From Candidatus Thorarchaeota archaeon (GTDB taxonomy: Archaea; Asgardarchaeota; Thorarchaeia; Thorarchaeales; Thorarchaeaceae): a DNA stretch of 24,121 nt. This document shows, in pieces, positions 1 through 6,170 of the stretch. Under the pieces are notes generated by a model. That model was not told where the DNA came from. It did not search any database and was given only the letters and a program-made list of their open reading frames with translations. The position numbers were made by a program, and so were the translations under genes. How positions within the stretch are numbered: position 1 is the stretch's first letter; every line of letters starts with the position of its first letter. The stretch lies in assembly GCA_016841005.1 (NCBI GenBank), contig JAEORG010000003.1, positions 1 to 24,121 of the forward strand, written 5' to 3'.

Positions 1-81
1 CCACAAATCTCTAAATTTGATGATAGATAACCTCTCCTCAAAGGCATCCCAAACTATTGAGGAATTAAAGGAGGGAAAGAG

Positions 82-1071
82 ATGAAAATTGTAGTAATGG
101 GTTCCGGAGCAATTGGCTCCTTATACGGTGGATTATTGAATCTCGTAGATACCAACAGTGTGACTCTTGTTGGAAGAGAACCAGTTGTGTCAGCAATTAA
201 AAAACAGGGATTAATCCTAAAAGGTGTAATGGGTGACCATATTATTAGAATAGATGCCGTCACTGAGCCCTCGTCTATAAAATCTGCTGACTTAGTCCTC
301 ATTACAACAAAAACATATGATACAGTAAGAGCAGCAAGGTCTATCAAACATCTAGTGGATGCTGGCGCGTATGTGATGCCTGTCCAGAATGGGATTGGAA
401 CTGAGGACCTTATCGCAGAAGCATTAGACACAACTCGTGTTCTTAGAGCGACAACGTGTATGGGTGCTATCATATATCCTCCGGGTGTTGTTACGGCAAC
501 AGGATGTGGCATCACAGAAATCGGTTCAAGATTTCCAGAGAACATGCATATGGTTGAAAGAGTTACAGAATTGCTACGTGAAGCTGGCTTCAACGTAAGG
601 GCCTCAGATAACATTGAAGGAGTTATCTGGACTAAGACCATTGTGAATTGTGGTATCAATCCAGTTGGCGCTCTCACTGATATGTCAAATGGAGAAATTC
701 ATAGTAACAAGGCTTTACGATCTCTCGTAGTTAAGTTAGTTGAAGAAACTGCAGATGTTGCAAATGCGCTAGGTATTGAATTGACTACTGATGACCCAGT
801 CCGTTATGCATTAGGTACAGCAAAGGCAACTGCTAAGAATATCAATTCAATGCTTCAAGACATTAGAGCACGGAAACGAACAGAGATTGACTCTATCACT
901 GGAGCTGTAATAAGCATCGCTGAGGAGTACGGAATTGAAACTCCAGTAAGCAAAGCCGTGTATGCGTTAATAAAGGCCATTGAATCCAGATATCTCGCGG
1001 ATGAAGAACTTGATGAGGAAGATGTAAAGATGGCCGTCAAGGACCTTGTCAAAACGGTTAGCTCACATTAA
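82..1071 (+). CDS. panE: 2-dehydropantoate 2-reductase (ketopantoate reductase family)
   Basis: This 329-residue protein is predicted to reduce 2-dehydropantoate to pantoate with NAD(P)H, a cytosolic step of coenzyme A biosynthesis. The N-terminal Rossmann fold opens with the dinucleotide motif GSGAIG (residues 7-12). The conserved Q102-N103-G104 loop follows, and the catalytic region WTKTIVNCGIN (183-193) supplies the family lysine K185 and asparagines N189 and N193. The C-terminal half is the helical ApbA/PanE_C domain with a TEID motif around residue 268. Length and order match the family. The start is set by AAGGAGGG about 7 nt upstream of the ATG. Its last 14 bases overlap the tail of the convergent MBL-fold gene. 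Other members of this fold reduce different 2-oxoacids, so the substrate is inferred from family membership. Confidence 0.9.
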   Translation: MKIVVMGSGAIGSLYGGLLNLVDTNSVTLVGREPVVSAIKKQGLILKGVMGDHIIRIDAVTEPSSIKSADLVLITTKTYDTVRAARSIKHLVDAGAYVMPVQNGIGTEDLIAEALDTTRVLRATTCMGAIIYPPGVVTATGCGITEIGSRFPENMHMVERVTELLREAGFNVRASDNIEGVIWTKTIVNCGINPVGALTDMSNGEIHSNKALRSLVVKLVEETADVANALGIELTTDDPVRYALGTAKATAKNINSMLQDIRARKRTEIDSITGAVISIAEEYGIETPVSKAVYALIKAIESRYLADEELDEEDVKMAVKDLVKTVSSH

Positions 1072-1744
1072 ACCAATTCTTCGCCATCTGATATGACGAC
1101 ATTGCAGATCGTGTTGCATTACTTCTAACTGGATTCATATGTCCTGGAAGCGCAATGGAAAAGTTGTCTAGTTCAGAAAGACGTCTCAAAGAATCTACTA
1201 TCTTGGTTGGACTTCCAGTTGGGAAATCAACCCTTCCGAAGCTTCCACCTGAAAACATGGTGTCTCCAGTAAAGACGATACTTTCTTCTTCTAGGTGAAA
1301 ACAAGTACTTCCACCTGAGTGACCAGGAGTATGTAACACCTTAACTCTAAATTCCCCTATCTCAAGAACATCTCCTTCTTCAAGAATTCCCTCTATCTTC
1401 GTTGGTGGAATATCCGCACCGAATGTGTCCGCTAATGTCAGAGACATATCACCTGAGTTAATCATATCTGCCTCTTCTTTGTGAAGATGAATTTTTGGAG
1501 ATCCCATCTTGAGTAGCGGTACGATCCCTCCAATATGATCGATATGACTGTGTGTAAGTATAACATCAGTAATCGAATTCAATGAGCACCCAATCCTTGA
1601 GAGTGCCTCATCTAATTGCGTGTAGTAGACTCCTGTACCAGTGTCAATGAGAACCTTGCGATCACCGGAATCAAGAAATCCAATGTTAGAATCAAAACTT
1701 CTGCTAACAAGGATGTAAATTCCAGGTGCAATTAGCTCAAACAT
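1058..1744 (-). CDS. MBL-fold metallohydrolase (glyoxalase II-like)
   Basis: This is a 228-residue metallo-beta-lactamase-fold hydrolase. The metal-binding signature HSHIDH lies at residues 65-70, followed by H142 (TPGHS), bridging D161 (TGDTMF) and H202 (PGH), so all dinuclear-site ligands are present. The spacing and the GDTMFSGGSFGRVD segment resemble glyoxalase II-like thioester hydrolases. The C-terminal substrate-recognition domain of true glyoxalase II is missing, so the substrate is unknown. It is cytosolic, with no signal peptide. The ATG lies 4 nt after the stop of the upstream aminotransferase gene, so the two are almost certainly co-transcribed and perhaps translationally coupled. 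Its 3' end overlaps panE by 14 bp tail to tail. Confidence 0.88.
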   Translation of the reverse strand: MFELIAPGIYILVSRSFDSNIGFLDSGDRKVLIDTGTGVYYTQLDEALSRIGCSLNSITDVILTHSHIDHIGGIVPLLKMGSPKIHLHKEEADMINSGDMSLTLADTFGADIPPTKIEGILEEGDVLEIGEFRVKVLHTPGHSGGSTCFHLEEESIVFTGDTMFSGGSFGRVDFPTGSPTKIVDSLRRLSELDNFSIALPGHMNPVRSNATRSAMSSYQMAKNWFNVS

Positions 1745-1748
1745 TTAA

Positions 1749-2873
1749 TCACCTTAAATTTTCAATCAATCTATCTATTTCCTCGTGGGTGTTATAGAAA
1801 TGTGGAGATACTCTCAATCTACCATTTCTTACAGAGCAATGAATATCATTTTTCTTAAGCTCCTCATTGAGTTCCTCAACATTTTCTGGTTTACAAGACA
1901 CGATCGGTGACTGATTTGTTTCTGGGAATTCGTAATACTCAATTCCTATTTCTGATAGTCGAGTTCTAAGATACCTTGCATTGTCTAATGCCACCCTTTC
2001 TCTCTCTTCAGCTGGTATTTCCATTAGAAAATTAATTGATTGCTTAAAGCCAACATAGGCTATCATTGCAGGTGACCCAACTTCAAATTTAGTTGCTCCT
2101 TTTGATGGTACTCTATCAGCATAATTGAAATCGTGCATATCCTCAACGCTCCACCACCCAAGAAATCTAGGATTCACATCATCGAGGATTTCTTTTCTGA
2201 TGTATACAAAGCCTGCGCCAATAGGTCCTAGAAGCCACTTCGCAGATTGTGCTGCTGCGAAATCCACACCCCACTTCTCCAAATTGATATTCTGCCAACC
2301 CGCCGCCTGAATAATATCTGTCACAAGATAGGATCCATTATCATGAGCTAGTTTTGCTAATTTCGAAACATCTGTTCGAAATCCTGATCCGAATTGTACA
2401 AGACTAACAGCAATAAGCCGAGTGTTTTCATCTATAATATCTGAGATGGCATCGTGTGTTATTCCCCCATCTCTGGATTTTATCACACGTAATTCTGAAT
2501 TGTACATCTTGGCAGCATGTTGCCAGGGTACATAATTAGCAGGAAACTCCAGATCGCAAATTACAATATTTGAACCTGCAGGATAATCAATGCCATGAGC
2601 GAAGATATTCAATCCATGTGAAGTACTAGGTGCAAATGCATAACATTCAGTGTTTCCCCCTAAGAGAAGAGCTAGACTTTCTCTGATCTTTTTGAAGGCA
2701 GCTACTGTTTCCTCAAAATCTCCCTTTCCCTTTACACGATTCTCGAGATAGTTTTGCATTGCAGTAATAGTTCTCCTTGGAGGTATTCCTGTCGCTGCAT
2801 TATTCAAATAGGTCATCTCTTGAAGGCTAGGAAAGTGCTCCTTGATAAAATCAGGATTGAGAGTTGGCGACAT
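1749..2873 (-). CDS. Class V PLP-dependent aminotransferase (cysteine desulfurase fold, no catalytic Cys loop)
   Basis: This 374-residue fold-type I PLP enzyme belongs to the class V group (NifS/SufS/isopenicillin-N-epimerase-like). Visible are YLNNAATG near residue 25, the PLP-stacking H86 in STSHG, D186 in TDIIQAAGW, and the Schiff-base lysine K212 in SAKWLLGP. SufS-type desulfurases carry their persulfide Cys in a loop after the conserved Arg (VRxGHHC). This protein has SVRNGRLRVSPHFYN instead, with that loop shortened and no equivalent Cys. It is therefore more likely an aminotransferase, lyase or epimerase-like enzyme than a sulfur donor. It is first in a two-gene operon with the MBL hydrolase. 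The start is an ATG with little Shine-Dalgarno signal, compatible with a leaderless transcript. Confidence 0.85.
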   Translation of the reverse strand: MSPTLNPDFIKEHFPSLQEMTYLNNAATGIPPRRTITAMQNYLENRVKGKGDFEETVAAFKKIRESLALLLGGNTECYAFAPSTSHGLNIFAHGIDYPAGSNIVICDLEFPANYVPWQHAAKMYNSELRVIKSRDGGITHDAISDIIDENTRLIAVSLVQFGSGFRTDVSKLAKLAHDNGSYLVTDIIQAAGWQNINLEKWGVDFAAAQSAKWLLGPIGAGFVYIRKEILDDVNPRFLGWWSVEDMHDFNYADRVPSKGATKFEVGSPAMIAYVGFKQSINFLMEIPAEERERVALDNARYLRTRLSEIGIEYYEFPETNQSPIVSCKPENVEELNEELKKNDIHCSVRNGRLRVSPHFYNTHEEIDRLIENLR

Positions 2874-2982
2874 GGCTACATGAAAGGCGTGAATGGCTGA
2901 TAAAGCTCACTAAATGATACGCGTACTACATTCCCATTAAGTTTAAGTCTAGCGAACGTGTGGTGGTCTTTGGAGAGAGGTT
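2874..2982. promoter_or_regulatory. Divergent promoter region between aminotransferase (-) and GTPase (+)
   Basis: The 109-bp spacer separates two divergently transcribed genes. On the plus side, an AT-rich ATTAAGTTTAAG element (about 2935-2947) is a candidate box A. GGAGAGAGG at 2972-2980 is a strong ribosome-binding site placed only 2 nt before the TTG start of the GTPase gene. The minus-side promoter is not clear by eye. Confidence 0.45.
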
Positions 2983-3822
2983 TTGTCAGTATTCCGTCGT
3001 ATCACAGGTAGGAGAAAACGCTCCGAACCAAAGGAAGAGAGTAAAGAGGAAAAACCATCTACTGATTCAGATGAAACCATACCTGCTCCAACTACGACGG
3101 AGATTACAAGCGAACCAGTGTCTGAATTAGTATCTAAACCTGAAGGCAGTATCGTTGCATCTTCTGCAGAACTAAGAGTAGATAAAGATCAAACCATGGA
3201 TTTAGCCAAAGATGCAAAGATTACAAAACACTCAACAGCAGAAATTGTACCAGGTAAACTCCTCAAGAGAGATGACCAAGGCAGAGTACATATTAAGATT
3301 GTATTTTATGGCCCCTCGCTTTCTGGAAAAACGACTGCCTTAAGATGGCTTTTTGCGAATGTTCGGTCTCTTTCCAAAGGTCGACTGGTTGAGATTGCAG
3401 ATGAACTTGGCCGGACAACCTTCTTTGATTTTGTACCCGTGACAGCAAGCGAGAGAATAGTATTTGATGTATTCACAGTTGCTGGTCAAAGACGTCACGC
3501 TAGAAGCAGAATCTCAGTCCTTCGTGATGCTGATGGAATAATATTCATGGCTGATTCTCGTCCAGAAATGATGAATGAGAATCTTGCTTCTCTTGAAGAA
3601 CTTAGAATTGCACTTGGTACCGATAGACTTGCGACCATGCCAATCGTCGTGTCTCTGAACAAACGAGATTTGCCTAATGCATTACCAACAGATTACATGA
3701 TTGATATGTTAGATGTTGAAGGCCACCCAGTCTTTCCAACAATTGCGACTGATGGTATGAACTTACTTCGGATGTTTCAACGGGTACTCAGAGATGCATT
3801 AGTATTCAAGGTTGGGATCTAG
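2983..3822 (+). CDS. MglA-like small GTPase with long charged N-terminal extension
   Basis: This is a 279-residue protein. Residues 1-100 are low-complexity and charged (runs of Lys/Glu and Thr/Ser/Pro/Glu) and look disordered. Residues 103-279 form a Ras-like G domain: P-loop GPSLSGKTT (110-118, K116), switch I threonines around 145-146, G3 segment TVAGQ (165-169), and G4 motif NKRD (226-229). GPxLSGKTT, TVxGQ in place of the Ras DTAGQ, and NKRDLP are hallmarks of the MglA group, which sets polarity in bacteria and is common in archaea, notably Asgards. No membrane anchor or lipidation motif is visible. The start is TTG, chosen because GGAGAGAGG sits directly upstream. The final codon and stop overlap the convergent creatininase-like gene by 4 bp. 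The partner and cellular role are unknown. Confidence 0.85.
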   Translation: MSVFRRITGRRKRSEPKEESKEEKPSTDSDETIPAPTTTEITSEPVSELVSKPEGSIVASSAELRVDKDQTMDLAKDAKITKHSTAEIVPGKLLKRDDQGRVHIKIVFYGPSLSGKTTALRWLFANVRSLSKGRLVEIADELGRTTFFDFVPVTASERIVFDVFTVAGQRRHARSRISVLRDADGIIFMADSRPEMMNENLASLEELRIALGTDRLATMPIVVSLNKRDLPNALPTDYMIDMLDVEGHPVFPTIATDGMNLLRMFQRVLRDALVFKVGI

Positions 3823-4562
3823 GTTTCCTCAGGTGGGAGGAACGGGAGTTTTCCCATTTCTAACTGATTGACCAGTTCAATGATTTCTTCACTAGCTTGT
3901 TCCATAATCAGTTTACCCTTTTCTTTGCTCGCCCTACTTGGGTCTCCAAATGTGGCATTAGGAATTAGTTCCTTTCTATATTCTCCCGAAATGATCCTAA
4001 ACTTTGTTCTGACTCTTTCCTTGGTAGCATGTTCCATATCGACAAGATGGCCTGCTACATGCATCAATTCCGATGTTTCATCTTCTGCTGCATGTCCCTC
4101 AGGAGTTTCAAGCACAATCGCTCTTGCGCTCTCCGCTAAGTCTCTCCACCAATTCACTATTACTACTATTCTATCTCCTTTATCGGTTGCTTCTTTTGCG
4201 GCTGTTTCCAAATGACCAACATTACCCCCATGACCATTTAGAATGACGAGATATCTAAATCCGTGTTTGAATACTTCCTTCATTATATTGCTATATAGTG
4301 AAATCAAAATTTTTGGGTCGACTGTTATGGTCCCCTCAAATTGAGCAAACATCCAACTATCCCCGTAGTTGATTGGAGGAAGCACAAGTGCTCTGGTCTT
4401 CTCTGCAATAGATTGTGCGAGGAAATTTGGTAAGATACTATCAGTACCTAAGGGAAGGTGATTTCCATGTGCTTCTAGAGCTCCTGTCACTAAGACAGCA
4501 ACATGAGTCTTATCGAGAGCGATTGGAAATTCGTTATGAGTAAGGTTTTGCCAGAAGGGCAT
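3819..4562 (-). CDS. Creatininase-family metal-dependent amidohydrolase
   Basis: This is a 247-residue member of the creatininase / archaeal ArfB / MftE-like family. Metal-ligand motifs are in the expected order: E30, H32, H35 and D41 in GALEAHGNHLPLGTD, then LNGHGGN (108-114, H111), then GHAAEDETS (156-164) with acidic residues at 160 and 162. Length is normal. In archaea one member (ArfB) deformylates an intermediate of riboflavin and F420 biosynthesis. Others act on creatinine or on peptide-modification intermediates, and I cannot separate these by eye, so no symbol is given. The ATG has no obvious Shine-Dalgarno sequence, which fits a leaderless transcript. It is convergent with the GTPase gene (4-bp overlap) and faces away from the tRNA gene. 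Confidence 0.85.
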   Translation of the reverse strand: MPFWQNLTHNEFPIALDKTHVAVLVTGALEAHGNHLPLGTDSILPNFLAQSIAEKTRALVLPPINYGDSWMFAQFEGTITVDPKILISLYSNIMKEVFKHGFRYLVILNGHGGNVGHLETAAKEATDKGDRIVVIVNWWRDLAESARAIVLETPEGHAAEDETSELMHVAGHLVDMEHATKERVRTKFRIISGEYRKELIPNATFGDPSRASKEKGKLIMEQASEEIIELVNQLEMGKLPFLPPEET

Positions 4563-4636
4563 TCTGAATCGTTGTTACTTGTGAACTTACGTTCTAATTA
4601 ATCATCCTAACTAATGATAGTAACTCACCGAAAAGG

Positions 4637-4644
4637 TAATTAAA
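4637..4644 (+). promoter_or_regulatory. Box A (TATA-like) promoter of tRNA-Gln
   Basis: TAATTAAA is preceded by the purine-rich AAAAGG, a possible BRE. Its centre lies about 29 bp upstream of the first tRNA base, the normal distance for an archaeal tRNA promoter with a very short 5' leader. Confidence 0.6.
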
Positions 4645-4669
4645 CGTCAGGGATAGGCCGAGTTCCAAT

Positions 4670-4779
4670 AGCCCCGTGGTGTAGCGGTCCATCATGAGGG
4701 GTTCTGGAACCGTTGAGCTTCCAGCGCTCTCCGATAGGATCTCCCCTTGACCCAGGTTCGAGTCCTGGCGGGGCTACCA
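4670..4779 (+). tRNA. tRNA-Gln (anticodon CUG) with a 34-nt intron at position 37/38
   Basis: The acceptor stem is AGCCCCG (4670-4676) with CGGGGCT (4769-4775). The D arm is GTGTAGCGGTCCATCAT, the anticodon stem AGGGG (4697-4701) with CCCCT (4743-4747), and the T arm CCAGG-TTCGAGT-CCTGG (4752-4768). The discriminator is A4776 and CCA is encoded (4777-4779). The anticodon CTG is at 4704-4706. The loop is interrupted after G4707 by an intron (4708-4741). The precursor folds into an archaeal bulge-helix-bulge: TTCT (4702-4705) pairs with AGGA (4736-4739), flanked by 3-nt bulges GGA (4706-4708) and TCT (4740-4742). Cleavage between the second and third bulge bases gives the 37/38 junction and the mature loop TTCTGGT. 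It decodes CAG as glutamine, normally charged through Glu-tRNA(Gln) amidation in archaea. Confidence 0.95.
4708..4741 (+). other. tRNA-Gln intron (bulge-helix-bulge type)
   Basis: The 34-nt intron is removed by the archaeal splicing endonuclease. Its interior forms an imperfect hairpin: GAGC (4715-4718) pairs with GCTC (4726-4729) under a 7-nt loop, with weaker CG/CG pairing below. The 3' part AGGA makes the 4-bp central helix with the exon. Confidence 0.88.
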
Positions 4780-4784
4780 ATACA

Positions 4785-4797
4785 TTTTTTCCTTTTT
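4785..4797 (+). terminator. Oligo-T terminator after tRNA-Gln
   Basis: Two T runs (six Ts at 4785-4790, five at 4793-4797) begin 6 nt after the tRNA CCA end. This is the usual archaeal signal for ending transcription of a tRNA gene; no hairpin is needed. Confidence 0.65.
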
Positions 4798-4915
4798 CAT
4801 TTGTCGAATTTTGTATCTTTTTTCGCCAAATTGGTTCCAAAAAATGCAAACAAACACTATTGGAAGAGCTACGCGATTTATCGAAAACTTTTCTATTTTT
4901 ACTATAAACTATAGA

Positions 4916-4921
4916 TTTATA
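4916..4921 (+). promoter_or_regulatory. Box A promoter of the structured RNA candidate
   Basis: TTTATA, within an AT-rich ACTATAAACTATAGATTTATA context, lies 25-28 bp upstream of the first base of the predicted closing helix at 4944. That is where an archaeal transcript from this box should begin. Confidence 0.5.
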
Positions 4922-4943
4922 GGCACTGCCTACTCAAATATGA

Positions 4944-5047
4944 GTGTGACAGGCAACCCGTAGCTAGAGGATAATATCATCTAGCTCTGTTGCTTTTGTC
5001 TGCGTCCCCCTCCCGGCGGCGATCAACAGAAATCGGGTCCTGTCCAC
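4944..5047 (+). ncRNA. Candidate structured non-coding RNA, three-way junction (about 104 nt)
   Basis: This stretch has no plausible coding frame but is full of nested complementarity. P1 pairs GTG (4944-4946), GACAGG (4948-4953) and CCCG (4957-4960) with CGGG (5034-5037), CCTGTC (5039-5044) and CAC (5045-5047), leaving a T4947 bulge and a CAA/T internal loop. P2 is AGCTAGA (4962-4968) with TCTAGCT (4980-4986), capped by GAT/ATC. P3 is CTGTTG (4987-4992) with CAACAG (5024-5029), extended by GTC/GAT and CGTC/GGCG, with apical loop CCCCTCCC (5007-5014). A box A sits at the right distance upstream, and the T/C-rich ATTTCTTCTTC follows at 5055-5065. It does not look like SRP RNA, RNase P RNA, 5S rRNA or a C/D-box RNA. 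Either an independent RNA or a leader of the methyltransferase gene is possible. Confidence 0.6.
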
Positions 5048-5248
5048 CCCGTCAATTTCTTCTTCAACTGAGAATTGCCACATCTCAATTTCTACTTTAG
5101 TTGATGTTTGTTAGAGTAAACAAGTATATTGGTGGGAAATCTCTGAAGTGATTTGACAGAAAATGCACTCTCTTGATTCTAATCAAAAGTAAGATGCTAT
5201 GACAATCTTCATATCCCACGTAATTCAGTCATTGTATAGGTGTGGTTT
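5048..5248 (+). other. Gene-free spacer before the methyltransferase
   Basis: After the structured RNA candidate comes a pyrimidine-rich tract. It is followed by a possible hairpin (CAACTGAGA 5065-5073 against TCTCA and AGTTG downstream) and an AT-rich AAGTATATTGG element near 5122-5132 that could be a box A. No tRNA or credible small gene was seen. AGGTG at 5238-5242 is the ribosome-binding site of the next gene. Confidence 0.4.
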
Positions 5249-6028
5249 ATGGAACGCGTTGAACTCGGATGGGACGAATTCTGGGGACATTTGTTCAGAG
5301 TCAGACACAGACGTTCCATTCCCGGAATCCAGCATTATGATGAACTCGTTGTAGATTTCTGTATAGAAACTCTTGGATTGAAGGTAGGACATGAGATTCT
5401 CGATATCGCTTGTGGGGCAGGTGACCATAGTGTTCTCTTCGCAAAGAAGGGTATGAAAGTAGCTGGATTCGATATCTCAAGGAGTCTTATTAATTCAGCA
5501 AAAGAACTTGCAGAAGACAAAAGCGTCACGGTCGATTTCTTCAAAGGAGACATGAGAGAGATCAACTTTGTCCAACGTTTTAATGGCGCAGTAATCCTTA
5601 GCCACAGTTTTGGATTTTTCAACCACGATGAAAATCTGTTAGTCTTGCAAGGTGCATATAATGCATTAGTTGATAGAGGTAAGCTTCTTCTAGATTTAAT
5701 GAACCCCTATAATATTCCAAAATTCCAAAAAACATGGTCTGAGTTAAAAGATGGGTTCCTTCTTAGTGAACCTCATTTTCTTGATGCGCCATCTGGTGTA
5801 CTAAAGGGCAGACCTGCGACGTTCATAGACATTGAGGCAGATCGTGTTGTATTGATGAATCAGGATGCACTTGCAAACAACGACATCAGAATGTATACTG
5901 CTCTAGAGATTTGTGAGTTGTTAGACGAAGTTGGATTTTCAAAGATAGAGCTATACGGTGAGAACAAACTCCCGCGACGTTCATATGGCGCGGGTTCGGA
6001 GAGAATGGTTGTAGTTGCAACAAAATAG
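5249..6028 (+). CDS. Class I SAM-dependent methyltransferase
   Basis: This is a 259-residue Rossmann-fold methyltransferase. Motif I is LDIACGAGDH (51-60), the acidic residue closing strand beta-2 is D75 in GFDIS, and D101 in FKGDMRE is the motif III-like position. A helix with a hydrophobic GAVILSHSFGFF strand follows, giving a typical UbiE/methyltransf_25-like core. The C-terminal third adds a mixed segment ending ERMVVVATK. The substrate cannot be told. I chose the ATG at 5249 because AGGTG (5238-5242) is 6 nt upstream. An in-frame GTG at 5240 would add three residues but overlaps that site. The gene follows the tRNA and RNA candidate and is separated from EF-2 by EF-2's own promoter. Confidence 0.85.
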   Translation: MERVELGWDEFWGHLFRVRHRRSIPGIQHYDELVVDFCIETLGLKVGHEILDIACGAGDHSVLFAKKGMKVAGFDISRSLINSAKELAEDKSVTVDFFKGDMREINFVQRFNGAVILSHSFGFFNHDENLLVLQGAYNALVDRGKLLLDLMNPYNIPKFQKTWSELKDGFLLSEPHFLDAPSGVLKGRPATFIDIEADRVVLMNQDALANNDIRMYTALEICELLDEVGFSKIELYGENKLPRRSYGAGSERMVVVATK

Positions 6029-6045
6029 CTCCTCTGACGGAAATC

Positions 6046-6052
6046 TTTTAAA
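6046..6052 (+). promoter_or_regulatory. Box A promoter of EF-2
   Basis: TTTTAAA, just after the methyltransferase stop, predicts a start near 6075 and hence a leader of about 95 nt before the EF-2 start codon. The block TTAAACGTCA (6048-6057) also occurs in the tRNA-Gln promoter (4640-4649). Confidence 0.55.
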
Positions 6053-6074
6053 CGTCAATTGGAGCAGTCCGAAA

Positions 6075-6170
6075 AGCCACCGGTGACCTTACTGGTGACC
6101 CCGACCGAGTTCTCTCGCGTTAACTTCGTAAGTTGGGGATAGATAGCTAATAATTACTATAGTAACGAGT
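6075..6170 (+). promoter_or_regulatory. Long structured 5' leader of EF-2
   Basis: The predicted leader contains GGTGACC twice with TTACT between the copies, a short hairpin CCGGT-GACCTT-ACTGG, and a second hairpin AACTT-CGT-AAGTT (about 6121-6135). No upstream coding frame is credible and no strong Shine-Dalgarno sequence precedes the start. Such a leader is unusual here, because several genes in this window look leaderless or short-leadered. It may regulate translation of this highly expressed factor, but it matches no riboswitch class I know. Confidence 0.35.

Noticed and set aside
54..677. A 207-residue open frame on the minus strand opposite panE
   Set aside because: It lies fully antisense to a well-supported gene, has Ser/Thr/Ile-rich composition typical of a reverse-frame shadow, no ribosome-binding site and no recognisable motif.
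1749..2873. Cysteine desulfurase (SufS/NifS) as a precise function
   Set aside because: The catalytic-cysteine loop is shortened and has no Cys at the equivalent position; no SufU/IscU genes nearby.
4640..4849. A 69-residue minus-strand frame over the tRNA
   Set aside because: It is the antisense of the intron-containing tRNA-Gln and flanks; its APPGLEPGSRG-like segment is the common reverse reading of a tRNA 3' end.
4944..5047. SRP RNA, RNase P RNA, 5S rRNA or C/D-box RNA as the identity of the first RNA candidate
   Set aside because: It is too short for SRP or RNase P RNA and lacks their core motifs; no 5S pattern; no paired RUGAUGA and CUGA boxes.
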